NCBI GenBank assembly: GCA_030141605.1
Contig: JAQGDQ010000400.1
Coordinates: 148,866-212,865 of the forward strand
DNA length: 64,000 nt
Reading direction: 5' to 3'
DNA from: Tubiluchus corallicola
Lineage: Eukaryota; Priapulida; Priapulimorpha; Priapulimorphida; Tubiluchidae
Of this stretch, positions 26,015 to 37,910 are shown piece by piece; position 1 is the first letter of the stretch; every line of letters starts with the position of its first letter. A model generated the notes under the pieces. That model was not told the origin of the DNA. It did no database searches and saw only the letters and a list, made by a program, of their open reading frames with translations. Both the position numbers and the translations under genes were made by a program.

Positions 26015-26572
26015 TTAAAGAAAGACAGGACGATTGTTTAGACTCCATCTCATTTTAATTTACTGTCCAAAGTATACATTTTCTTGCCTATAAAAGTTAA
26101 CAATTATTCTTTTTATTTGAATAATTAGCTTAGAAACTTAAGTAATGGCAACCGAACACAGCTATTGCTTACGTCAGAAACTAGCCACAGTTTGTGCAAT
26201 GGCAGGCATCTTCCCTTGCGCGGCAAGCACACTTGCATAAATGCTACAGTACTGTTTAATGCCATGATGCCACGAAAAATGGGCTCTACGTCATATGACG
26301 TCAGAAACTAACACTGCACTTCATGATCATGCTTATCACGGTACCGCCTTCTATTTGTCGGCCACGCGAATGTGACAAAAAGGTGTCGCTGCCAATCTTA
26401 GTAGATTCACTAAGCCTCGCGTAGCTTTGAAAGTTTAACGAAATTTGAATATCTGAGGTAATTATTATTTAATCTAAACTTTGATTTCAAAAAAGCTATT
26501 GTAGTTTTCAATATTCTAGAGCATTCTTTATTTTGAACTAATGTTTACATAATCATCCGGTTTTCCTTTAAT
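26015..26572 (+). mobile_element. TTAAAGGA-type MITE (copy 1)
   Basis: The left end is TTAAAGAAAGACAGGACGATT and the right end inverts it (AATCATCCGGTTTTCCTTTAA). The inner sequence matches the copy at 35063-35602 in the opposite orientation: TTTGTGCAATGGCAGGCATC, ATATGACGTCAGAAACTAAC, CTTCTATTTGTCGGCCACGC and GTAATTATTATTTAATCT. The ends suggest a TTAA or TA target. There is no coding capacity; superfamily not assigned. Confidence 0.8.
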
Positions 26573-26783
26573 AACCCCTCATGTGATCTTTTTATTAAAA
26601 CGTTCGGCAGGTTTTTTCCTCTTCTCACTTTTAATTGTGCACACTTGACTGAACTACATAATACACGTGCTGGTTATGATAATAGCCACACGCATTATAC
26701 ATAGTTTAATCACCTTACCGTGCCAGTGGGGTTCTATTATTATCTAAGCCACTCTTCCGCGGGCTAATTTTAATCTTTTACGT

Positions 26784-26793
26784 CTAAAAATAG
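26784..26793 (+). promoter_or_regulatory. Perfect MEF2 consensus site in the MEF2 intron
   Basis: CTAAAAATAG fits YTA(A/T)4TAR exactly and is the strongest form of the site. It lies in a GC-mixed stretch outside recognised repeats. Many AT-rich matches are expected by chance in 64 kb, so function is only inferred. Confidence 0.35.
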
Positions 26794-27839
26794 ACTTTTC
26801 GTGTTTGCTAAAAGCGTTTTGCATGAAAATCACGTTTGCAATTCTGGCGTTTCTTCGAGCGTGCGATGTCAGTTTCTAGTTCACATGCATTAAACTTGTC
26901 ACTAGGTGAAAAATATTTACGACATACCAAGAAAATTGGAGAATAAATTTGTCAGAAAACTCGAAAGAATAAAAAATAAATTTTGCGAAATCGAAATTAT
27001 GTATGTAACGAGGTCGAGGCGGTTGTGGTGTGGTTTTTATATTAGTGTGTTATTTTTGCAATCTTTAAAAATAGATGGATCTTAAACCCATCATAGGTAT
27101 ATGCCACTGCTTATGATGTCAGTAAGTGTATGCAAAAACTATTTAGTATGTAATAGGTATCATAGGCGCAGTCATTATTCTGAAGTGCTAGTTTTTTAAA
27201 ACAATTTGCTGTTTATTTATTTGAAGTAAAAGCTTTGGAGCAAGGAGAAAATTTAAGTTTCTGGCAACAAAGTTAATCAGTGCCAGCCCTGGGTTAATAA
27301 ATGGATGTGTGACTGGCGTGAAGCTCGTCTGGCCCTATGTTTGTAGTCTGTGACTTAGTAGTTTTGTAATTGTTGTGAGTTCAAACGTGTTTGTATACAT
27401 TCAGATGAGCTTTGGGTAAAATACATTGCCTTGAGGTGAAGAGACGCGACTGATTACCCATACACCTGTGTAATTCTAATTATGACTATCATGTATTTTT
27501 GAATTTGCCGTGCTAAGCTAATTCTTTACATCATTTGGCTCTTACTCTTCTTAAGGGTGAACAATTATTGCGCAATAAAAATGCATTCGTGGTGTTGTAG
27601 CAGTAATGACATCTCTTTTGCCCTGTATTTAGTCCTTCTAACGCTTTACCATCATATAATGTATAAATTTGTCCTTGCAACACTTTGATTTAGCAAATTT
27701 TTTCACATTAATAAGTTATCCAGCCACAAAGTTGTCCTTGCCATGCATGGGAGAGCATCAAACTTCTACTAATTACTCCACTAAACTGGCTTCCTTTCCA
27801 CGCTGTTACTTGGACATAGTTTCGCCGCGCATCTGAGAT

Positions 27840-28206
27840 TCATACACAAGACTGAGATAACATTCCAACCTCGTGACTCATCAGCAAGCTACATGGCGTC
27901 GCGTTGAAACATCTAGTCGAATCCACCGTCGAAACACTGCTGGCATTTGATGAGTTTTCTCCCGTGTACTTTTCAAACGGGCTTGAGTTGAAAAGTTTGA
28001 ACCCAGCTGCCCGGTGCGTAGTTAGCAGGGGAATTGATGAGAACAGTGTAGGTTGATTGATAGCTCGCAGATGTGGCGCACCGCCGCGCGGTAGTAATTT
28101 ATCTGCTGAGCGCAAGTTTTTTGTTACATATACTCGCTGCGTTTTGTGGCGGCTAAAAGTTTTATAGTCGCATGAAGAGTAAGGTCTCTGAGCGGGCTGC
28201 TGCACG
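27840..28206 (+). promoter_or_regulatory. GC-rich island with a donor-like end, candidate internal promoter
   Basis: A GC-rich patch with several CpGs (CACCGCCGCGCGG, TGTGGCGGC) within an AT-rich intron. It ends in a strong donor-like GCTGCTGCAC|GTAAGTGC (GT at 28207-28208). An ATG at 28172 would reach the donor in phase 1, and so would not stay in frame with the next MEF2 exon. A minus-strand 121-codon open frame here has no recognisable motif. An alternative first exon is possible but unproven. Confidence 0.25.
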
Positions 28207-28534
28207 TAAGTGCTGTAAATGTCACTGTTTCTTTGCCTGATTTTATCAAACTTACACAGAAAATCTGTGGAAAGTAATGCACATTAATGCGACGTGTTAA
28301 GAGGATCTTTGTTTGCGCGGGGAACTATATAGCAGTTGACTATATTAAATTTATGCTCTTTGCTGTTTCAGTTTTTAGTATGATTTGTAATTACGTAGTC
28401 GTCCACGTGACCTTGTCTTGCAAGTTACAATACGTTGCAAGGTTCATCTGATACTAATTACACAGACTCGACTTTCATCTACCCCCCCCCCCCTGACTCC
28501 ATAAAACGATTAAAAATGAATTTTTTAAAAAAAA

Positions 28535-28680
28535 AATATGTAATGTAATACGTGTTATGTTAGTTTTGTAATGTCAAATGTATAAATAGTGTAAATGTAA
28601 TGAGTGAAATTTATGTAATGTAAAGCATGTTTCTGTTAATTGTGTCATGTCAAATGTATATATAGTGTAAAATATGTCAT
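28535..28680 (+). repeat. Imperfect ~83-bp duplication
   Basis: Two blocks share the order ATGTAATGTAA, TGTTAGTTTTGTAATGTC or TTGTGTCATGTC, AAATGTATA(A/T)ATAGTGTAAA. An AT-rich tract and a C10 run precede them at 28485-28494. Confidence 0.6.
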
Positions 28681-31532
28681 ACAAAATTTATTGTACTTTT
28701 GTAATATTGTTTTGTAAAAGTATTTTAATATGATGTTTCTAAACATCTATTGTGTATAATATTATATACAATGTTCATTTATTGTATATAATTAGGCCTT
28801 AGTTTTGCACTTTAGTTTTTTTAGTATGCACTGGACGCATTTGTCTTGAACAGTGTTGTTATTTTAACATTACGCTGAGGCTTACTCAATTTTATTATAA
28901 TGAGTGAACCATTTTAATGACAAATATAGAATATATATATATATATAACAGTTTGCAGTTAGACAATTTAAGTTGCCTGAGTTGCTTTTTGTTTGACTGT
29001 ATGAATTAAAGTAAAACCAACGTGTCTTTCCTTCACATCCTCCAGGATTTAGAATAGCAGACATAACACTAGAATGTGCGCGGAAAAGGTTTAGAGTGGT
29101 GTAATTTATTATAGCCCGTTTGATAAAGTCACCGAGTTGTTTTTCTGTTCGTTTTTAAGTTTTCATGTGCCGGTCATGTCGAATCTCAGACTTGGGTGAT
29201 GATATGGACTTTCTTGTTGAAGTTGTCATTACTTGTTTTGACGTATGCACGACAAATCACAGTCATTAGCGGTAATTTGCCTCCCTTGAAATACTTCATA
29301 TGCCGCTGGGCAGTCTGCTTAGACCTGTTCTACTAAATGTCTGGAGGAATTCTTACTCTCGTCTCAATGAATCGCACTGATGAAGTACCACAAAACATTT
29401 GGCTCTCCGCCTAGTCTGTTTTTATCAGAAGTCAAATTGCCTGAAAGGACAGGTTTTCGTCGAGCGATTGAACGTTTCGCTTTTAATAAGCATAGCAGCT
29501 TTCGACTAACTACTATTGTATTGTCAGCACTATTAGAGTCATTAGTCATTAGTGCATATCTTTGCCTAGGTAATCCTGTACTACTTTGCTACCATTTCTC
29601 TTGTATGGTATTCATTATTTGAAATTTTACAAGGTAATCCATGTTGGTTGATTGAAACTCCTTTCTTTTCTGTGGGATCTTATTTGTTACACGTTTTGTG
29701 AATTTTTACTCCTGATTTAGTGTTCAATAATTTTAATCATTGCGTCGGTGATTAAATATTTGTTGATTAATATTCGTTTGTCTATGTTTTTTCAGACTGC
29801 ACTCTTGTTTTTGCAGTTTTAGAGATAGAAAGTTTAGAGTTTTGCATCAGTGGTGGACAGTTCCAAGTTTTCCCCGAATTTATGGGAATAAAGGTATTTG
29901 GCCAATGAGGTCAGCAGTGAAAGTCAGAGGTCATGAGACTCTTGCTGGACTCTAAATATGGACTATCCCGTAAATTCTCTTTTGTTCTAATTTTGTGGGA
30001 AATGTTGAAGCTTCAAACAATTTATCCAGATCTTAGCGCACTAGCCTAATGTTGATGATGATTACAGCAGGGTTCGAGCTAAGCTAATTATTGGAATTAT
30101 TTTTTTGAGATGAGAAACTGAACTTATGGAAATGTTTTAGCTGGTGGAAATTTGGATGTTTGTACATTCTTCCTCAATAAGCTGGGCAGTATGGCAGAGA
30201 ATGCCGTCCAACAGCAGCATAAATCCAGTTATCCTCCAGACACCATGCTGCTTAACTTCATAGCTGTGCACATACCATTACCACTCGGCTATTCCTCTCC
30301 TTAAGTAGGCTCTAAACTAGTAATTATGGGATACGCATCTTGTTGTTTTAAATTCTTGATGATGACAAGCAGTTTATCCTTTTTGTGGGTTTTACTGCTT
30401 TCAGTGTGCGAATGTAATGGCATGGGCACCTGGGGCTACTTGTCAGTTCCCATGGCAACTGAGTGCATGTCACAGCTTCTTTTCGCATTTCTCTGTCTTT
30501 ATATTGGGTACACTAAATGTCATAATGTGATAAACCTTGGCTAATAATGCCTACTTGGTTGCATTATTGAGTGCACAGTTGTGGATCATGTGTGGCTCTG
30601 TCTGTTAATCCTCGCCTAATCATATAGGTAGATGTAGAAGCCAGTGCTGTTAAAACCTTAATATGATGATTGCTTACCAATTGAATGTTCTTACTTAGTG
30701 GTTTCGTTGCCATTTTAACTATTTGTCCACAAATACATCGCTGAATCTTTTTTTGTAAATTTATGCTTTCTTTCAAAATTATTTTCATTGTTTCATTTGA
30801 TGCTCGAAAACTCCTAACGCAATTTATACTGGTAAATTTAATGGAAGGGAGAGACCGTTCTGTGTGCAATTGATACTGGGTCTGGCTTTGATCTAGGTTT
30901 TCTTGTGCTAACCTTATCCAGTATTTCTCTATTTACAACTAGTGTGGCACATACTCTATCCATTTCTAGCTGCCACGCAAAAGAATAAATAACAGTGGCA
31001 TACAAAAATTCATTTTTAGCTTTTTTGTTGACTGTATGACAATTTTAAGGTATCTGTACGGTTCTTTATAAAAATACCATATGAACAACTGACTCATGTT
31101 TCTTATTGTATTTACAGGAACGGTCTTGACTAGATTAAATCAAGTCTGAAATGGTTACTTAAAGCTTAACTTTGAGATTACATTATACAGTACGCACTCC
31201 TTACAATCCTTTTGCATTGAGGTTTCCGTTTACCGAAATATCTTTCCTTGTCGTCTGTAACATGGCTACTTTTCATTTCCAAATCTAAACTTTCTATGCC
31301 AGTCAAAGTCTCTGGTTATAATTAATTTTAGTATTGTGGTTTCAGATGCTGGAGCTGCTTGGGTCTGTGGAATGTAAGACTATGTCTGCACTTCAACCAC
31401 TTCAACACCATCATTGGCTTCTGTCAGTTTCAATCCTCAGTTGTAGGTCAATTTAATGCCATGTGACAACTCTTGCGTGACCTAGATAAACTGATGTGTA
31501 AACTAAGAGGGTTTCTTCTTCTTTGTTTCTAG

Positions 31533-31700
31533 TTGTTAAACAAGAAGGAAAACAAGGGATGTGATTCGCCAGCATCAGAACCGGAGCAAACGTATGTGTT
31601 AACGCCACGCACAGAGGAAAAATACAACAAGATCAATGAAGAATTTGATATGATGATACGAAATAACAATTTAACAGCAGCAGCGCAACGAGTTAATGCT
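31533..31700 (+). CDS. Mef2: MEF2 coding exon 3 (alpha2-type exon)
   Basis: Encodes residues 87-142. It begins LLNKKENKGCDSP, continues EQTYVLTPRTEEKYNKINEE and FDMMIRNNN, and ends AAAQRVNA. It closely follows the vertebrate alpha2 exon pattern (LNKKE..GCDSP...YVLTP.TEEKYKKINEEFD.M.RN) and the corresponding Drosophila exon. The alpha2 exon is the form enriched in differentiated muscle in vertebrates. Phase is 0 at both ends (acceptor tttgtttctag, donor GCT|GTAAGT). The SP and TP dipeptides are candidate proline-directed phosphorylation sites. No alpha1-like alternative was recognised nearby. Confidence 0.95.
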
Positions 31701-33136
31701 GTAAGTAACATAGAGGTCCTCATTTAGAGTGTGCGTTGCGTTGGTCCTCATTCAATGGCCGTCACGCTTTTCCGATGAGCATAACCTGTACAGGAAGCAA
31801 AGAATTGTTAGTATCGATGTAAGTCTTATATTGCTCAAAGCAAAAGATAAGTTTCGATGGAAGTTCGGGTCACATTAATATTTGAGAAAAATGTTAGAAA
31901 GTTTCGTAATATAATTGTGATACGCGCCTCGTGTAACTAGTAAAATCACTTTAAAGTCGCGATAACTTTGGACACACTTATTTTGAATGAAAAATGGTGT
32001 CATCTGGTTACCATGTAATATAAACACTTATCCCGCCAGGTGCCTGAGCGAACTTTTTTTGCCATTACTATTATCAACTACAAACAATCCAAAAGTTAAA
32101 CGAGAGATTATTAGTTCTATTTTTTGCTTATTGATGAATAACTTTGTCCACTATGTATTATGTAATGAAAACCAGTTATCAATGGTAATATAATAATCCT
32201 CAACTCTGCTAGTTAACACTGACAAAGTAACAGAATCATTTTAGCAAGCTAAAAATGAACTCTGTGATCCTTGCAGAAGTCCATACTTATGTGTAATTGT
32301 AATGTGTAGTACTTGTAATGCATTCTGAGGTATAGTCCTGTGGATTAAAGCTATGCGAGCAAGTTATCGATAAATTTTTACATAAACACAAAGATTTAGT
32401 CAACATGAATAGTCAACTTTGTTATGCATGTCTTCAGGTTGTCCACCAGCTTACGGCATTTTGTTTCAAATGTGCCCTTTTGTGAGGTTCATTTGGCGAC
32501 AGATATTAGTGATATAAATTTCTTTTGCATTTTTAAGCAAGTCACTTCATGCACGTATATTATATGGTACTTTCAGTATTTATAAGTGCATGGTAAAATA
32601 CAATGAATGTAATTCAGGTGTTAATTTTTCCTTTAAATAATTCGTTTTTGGAAAAAGACTAAATGAACCAAAAGCGATGAAGTCTTCGCTTTATCTTTTT
32701 CCTTTGCTGACTCTATAGCATTGTTTCTTTACTCCGAAGAATTAACAAAAGTTCAAAGTTACGCCTATTTTTGTTGATTGAGTAACTCAATTTGAGTATT
32801 AGGTCCTGCGTACATGGAAAATTCCGTCTGTTGACCGCTTGGTTTAGTTAGAAACGCTAAACTGACACAGTTCCAAGTTTCAATTCATACTTGAATGTTT
32901 TTCTCACTTCTGGTTGCGAGTTCAGCCACTTTCCTCCAAGTATTTTGACACAATGTACACAGTAAAGCAATATGGAGTCTAGTATCAAGAGCTAACAATG
33001 GCTGGAGACACATAATTTGCTTGATGCACTAAGAGATGCACATAGAGATGAGCCCGTGTAGTCAAGCATGTTAGCTTTCAATATATATAACTGAATTGAT
33101 TTTTGATTATTTCTGCAAAATTGTGAAAAGTGTTTT

Positions 33137-33353
33137 CTATGAGATACGGTTGTAACTTTTGAAGTTTCAGAAGAAAAATCCAACGATTACCGTAGAAAAT
33201 CTCATTGTTTTGAGATACAGTTATGACTTTCGAAGTTTCAGAAGAAAAATCCAACAATTACCGTAGAAAATCTCATTGTTTTGAGATACAGTTATGACTT
33301 TTGAAGTTTCAGAACAACAATCCAGCAATTACCGTAGAAAATCTCATTGTTTT
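33137..33353 (+). repeat. 72-bp tandem repeat, 3 units
   Basis: Three near-identical units of the form TGAGATACAGTTATGACTTT, GAAGTTTCAGAA, AATCCAACAATTACCG, AAAATCTCATTGTTT, starting near 33138, 33210 and 33282. Confidence 0.9.
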
Positions 33354-33534
33354 GACGCTTCAAGGTCATCTGTTACTTTACTTTTGTACGTTCACGCAGA
33401 CGGTGTATAGTTCGTATATTCTGGTCTGTTTCTACTGCAATCATATTTTCAATCCCACAATGATTTTAATAACAATCTTATAAATCATTGATTGTAAGAA
33501 GAAAGAACCTCTAGAGATTTGATATAATTTACCT

Positions 33535-33810
33535 GATGGCCGCATACAGCCGTGTTGCACCAATAAAACGGCCACACCTCGTCAATTATTCATGACCTCT
33601 ACCTGAAAAATTACTATTTCATGATCGAATTAATATAATAACTCGCCTGATTCATTGTGCCTTGATTTGCTATAAATAAATAATTATTTTCTGATCGACG
33701 CGGATATATTATTGATGGGCTCTTTGGCCCGGCAGATGTGACTCAGATAATTAAATGTAAAAAATAATGCCAAGGTGTATGGCGGCTTTGCGATTGTCGT
33801 AAAGTATATT
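33535..33810. promoter_or_regulatory. Candidate conserved non-coding enhancer with a MEF2 site
   Basis: Repeat-free sequence dense in homeodomain-like ATTA/TAAT cores and longer words typical of developmental enhancers: GTCAATTATTCATGACC, CGAATTAATATAATAACTCG and TGCCAAGGTGTATGGCGG. It includes CTATAAATAA at 33670-33679, an exact YTA(A/T)4TAR MEF2 site. The position inside a MEF2 intron would suit autoregulation. The assignment is inference from texture only; conservation was not tested. Confidence 0.35.
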
Positions 33811-34605
33811 ATATTGCTGCAATGAAAGATAGATGCCAGGGCTTATCGTAAGTTAATGTATTAAATGCGGAACGTTAAGTTGATTGAGAAAAGCTTTGTC
33901 GCTTGATGTTGCATTGTCCTCGCTTTGCTTTTTGTGTGTAAATAATGAATGAACAGCTAGTTGAGTACCTCGTTGATGCTGACTGACTGGGTTTTTTTTC
34001 AAATGCTTGTGCAAAACAATTCAGTTTAGTTCAGTTCATTTATGTATTTATTGCTTCAGAAAATGCGTTGGAAGTTTGTACCCGTTTCAGATGTGCAGTT
34101 GATTATGACTGTTAACAGTCGAGTATAAGTGTTATGTCCCATTCTTCCACGAATACCATGCTTTTTATAATATGCCATTAGCCCATTACAATGTGCTTGA
34201 AGCACTTGTGTCGCCACCTATGCATCAAATTATTGCTGAATAATTGGAGTTAGTATACTTTAAGGATGTTATTGTTTAGCTGTTAAAATCCCATGTTTCC
34301 TTTTTTGTAATTATTTATTATTTTTTATTTATTTATTTATTTATTTTTTGTAATAAGACAAGAGAAACGTGCGTCTGTGTAGTTACCGACATAATCTAAA
34401 GCTTTACTCGAGCTAACCTTACTACCATGTTTTATAAATTAGCCCGAGGAAGACATTCAATAGGCCTAGTGTGCTTAGCGTCTGAAGATAAGCAACACTG
34501 TGCCTGGCTAATAAATGGATTGATGATAAGCAAGAAAATTGCTTTTCAGCGATTTAATTTTCTTTAAATTGCTTTTCATTGCTTCAGAAAATTGCTTTTC
34601 AACTA

Positions 34606-34876
34606 TCGGAGGGTTTAGTCGAGTAGTAACGCGTCCGCTTTCCATCTGGGAGATCGCGAGTTCAATACAGCGGCCGGGTCATACCAAAGACTTTAAAAAT
34701 GGTACCTGTTGTTACCCTGCTTTTGCGTGGTATTTAAAGTGGTGTAATAATTGTTTCTGTTATGCAGTTGTAGGTTGTTATTTGCAGTCGGCTCAAAAAA
34801 GCGCTTTGGACCTTATGATAATTGTTCATCCAAAAAGCCGACTTTAAATAAAGATTATCATTATTATTATAATTAT
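34606..34876 (+). mobile_element. tRNA-derived SINE (copy 2)
   Basis: It has the same head (GGTTTAGTCGAGTAGTAACG, box B-like GATCGCGAGTTCAATAC), body (GCGGCCGGGTCATACCAAAG, AAAAAGCCGACTTTAAATAAAG) and ATTATT-type tail as the copy at 6129-6409. Box A and box B are mutated relative to copy 1. A (CATCAT)n tract follows at 34925-34945. Confidence 0.85.
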
Positions 34877-35062
34877 TTGTTGTATGTCGACTCTAGCTAC
34901 GCCTTTCGTTGAGGTACATCCGAGCATCATCATCATCATCATCATCCGAGCATATCATCATCGGTTTGCTAACTCTTTTTAGAGAACTTTTTGATGACGA
35001 ATGTTATATTGACCTTCAAAAATTAATTTTAATTTAATTGATTTAGGTGTGCATTTGCTAAT

Positions 35063-35602
35063 GAAAGGAAAACCGAATGATTGTGTAAACATTAGTTCAG
35101 AATAAAGAATGCTCCAAAATATTGAAAACTACAATAGCTTTTTTTAAGTCAAAGCTTAGATTAAATAATAATTACCTCGGATACTCAAATATTGTTAAAC
35201 TTTCAAAGCTGCGCTCGGCTCAGTGAATCTACTAAGATTAGCAGCGGCGCCTTTTTGTCGCATTCGCGTGGCCGATAAATAGAAGGCTGTACCGTGATAA
35301 GCCTGCAGCGTTAGTTTCTGACGTCATATGATGTAGAACCCATTTTCGTGACATCACGCGTTTAAACAGTAACACTTACGCAAATGTGCTTGATGCGCAA
35401 CGGAAGATGCCTGCCATTGCACAAACTGTGGTTAGTTTCTGACGTAAGCAATAGCTGTGTTCGGTTGCCGTTAATTAACTTTCTAAGCTAATTATTCAAA
35501 TATAAGGAACAATTATTAACTTTTACAGGCAAGAAAATGTATATTTTGGACAGCAAATTAAAATGAGATCGAGTCCAAACAATCGTCCGGTTTTCCTTTA
35601 AC
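35063..35602 (-). mobile_element. TTAAAGGA-type MITE (copy 2)
   Basis: The ends are inverted AAAGGAAAACCG(G)A(T/C)GATTGT. The body is the reverse complement of the element at 26015-26572 throughout (ATTCAAATATAAGGAACAATT, TTTCTGACGTAAGCAATAGC, CGCATTCGCGTGGCC). There is no coding capacity. Confidence 0.85.
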
Positions 35603-37089
35603 AAAAGGATCTCAGTAGGATAGTGTTGCCAGAAGCAGACAGCAAGTTGAAAGTTGAGCTTTTATTGGCATATTCTACGCTTTATTAATTGGGCTCCCTG
35701 TTAAATATTACACACTGCAGTTAGACATAGATTCTGTGGGTTAAGTAAGGACAGTCTACTCGTGTTTCCATCTGGGACACTTTTCCCAATGGAATTTTCC
35801 CTCACATGCGCTCAAGGGCGGCGTGGTCATTTGTGTGGCCGCTGTGCGCAGTGAAAACGTTTAAGCGCCTGTGATGATGATGATGTTGATGATGATGATG
35901 AATGGTGCTGCCATGCCAGAATGTGCTCTCAGTATCAGTTTTACACAACACTGGGCCACATGTGCTTCTCAGATGTCATACATCTAGCAGGAAGTTGTAA
36001 CCGGAGGAGGTGCGGCCATGGACGCTGGTACTGTACTGTATACACTGGCTTCAGAAGCCATATGCTCACGCGCTCACGTCTTATTAACTCGTTCCTTATT
36101 TCACTGATTACGTTAAGACCAGGCTGCTCTGGGTTTCATCGCTTAAACATTCATGGCTCACTGATTTTAGCGAGTATACATTCTTAGCAATCTCGTAACT
36201 GTCATAGGTCAAGTAGCTTGTCTAAGATTTTGTAAATAGTTTTAACATTCAGTTTTCGTACGGTTTTTGCATACTTGCTTGTTCTACAATATTGTCAAAT
36301 AAGAAAAATCGTGCGTAGTATTTTTGGTGCACGTAGGTGGTTGCACTTACAGCACAGGTATGTCCTTCATTGGCTATTAATTGTGAATATTTTATGTTTT
36401 TTTCTTTTTGCACGGCGTTCGTGTTTTTAAAGGACTCGCATTTTTTAACTTTAGTTTTCCGTCTTGTTGAAGTTGGCTTCCCTAGCTGCACTAGGCCAAA
36501 CATTGTCGTCAATTTCTTTCAAAAACCATCTTCAAATTGATGTGTTGGTTTTCGTTATGGGTCGAAAATTGCAGATCCCAAAGTTTTTCCCTTGATAGTT
36601 TACACAGGTTTACTTGGGTGGTAAGGCTAGTTCACATATCTTGTTCATACGTAAGCGTCATTGATCATCTGCTCTTTCCGTGGCCTCCTGTTAGTTATTG
36701 TGATTAATTTTTGTTGCAACTAACGGGTTGTACATAAACTTGATATGCAAGGTACATAAACACCATTTTTTCGCAATTAAAATAACAAACTTGTGAATTT
36801 TTTCCCATTATTTCCTAGTTGCTGTATGTCTTTTGCTTTGCGCATTGGTTTTGCCTAGCCTAGAATTAACTAACACGAAGATTAACAGATAACATCATAA
36901 TATCAACGTAAAAATACGTGGATACATGTATGTATATTCATCACAACTTCTGTTACTAATTCTAAGCACTAAAGACCAGAAAAAACGTTTAAACTAAGGA
37001 AGTGAAACACGACTTGAAAATCAGAAGCTTAAAATTTATCCTACTAAAACTCGTTTCACTCCAGTTAATAAGATGTAACTCCGTGCGAA

Positions 37090-37210
37090 AGACACGAATA
37101 ATAGATTTTATTTGGCAAGGTTCCAAGAAAGTGGTGACGTAGTACAGAAGGCTTAGTACTGCCTAATCTCTACTGCCACTTGATTTCACTTTGTAAAACT
37201 CGCCTCCCCG
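37090..37210 (+). pseudogene. Possible L1/Tx1-like LINE relic
   Basis: One frame reads IDFIWQGSKKVV before a stop. A shifted frame then reads EGLVLPNLYCHLISL. The pair resembles the FIW.G..K......GGL.LPNL..Y..A..L pattern that follows the reverse transcriptase domain in L1/Tx1 LINEs. Short and disrupted, so tentative. Confidence 0.35.
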
Positions 37211-37910
37211 CTAATTAGTGTATAGCCTTTAGAGTTCAGACAGAACTATGGGAAAGAGACTATGAACGTATTGATTTCGTGAAGAGTATCGAGTATATTT
37301 TATCCGCCGTAGTTAATTAACGACAAACAGCGGTCTAGCGCGCTGTATACCTGTTAGCTAAGCGTATGTATCCTTTCTATTGACGTCATAGCACATTCTC
37401 TACCCTCATAGCTCTGTGCGGGAAATGGTTTTGAAGTTTTTAATGCATTGGCAGCGTCCCATGGAGATATTCTAAATAGTTCTACGGTTTCTACCATCAG
37501 AACGTTTGTGGGGGTGTGCGTTATTATCATTGATCCTGTTGTGTTGCTATACAAAACTTGCATCTCGTGAGTAATGACCACAGTCAAAGCCACTTTGAAA
37601 AGTGACCAATAGTCAGTTTCAGTAGAGAAGCCACTTGGTCATTGTATTTATATTGCAGCGTTTGTACTGCAGCGTTAAACACGTCTTCGTAGAATATATT
37701 GTGCGTAAACCAAGCACGACTCAGTTTTAGACATTAAACAGTGTCTAACGGTTACTTTGGGCCAAATCATGACATACACGATATTATAATTACAAAAAAA
37801 GGTGCACAAATGAGAAACAATGAGTACAGATAGTAGCTGTTTATTTTTCATCTAGACCCTGAGAGCTTTAAAATACGCTCTCAAATACAAATTTTTGTGA
37901 CGTTGTACTC

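Noticed and set aside
27840-28205. 121-codon minus-strand open frame
   Set aside because: No recognisable motif; more likely the result of high GC content in a possible regulatory island on the other strand.
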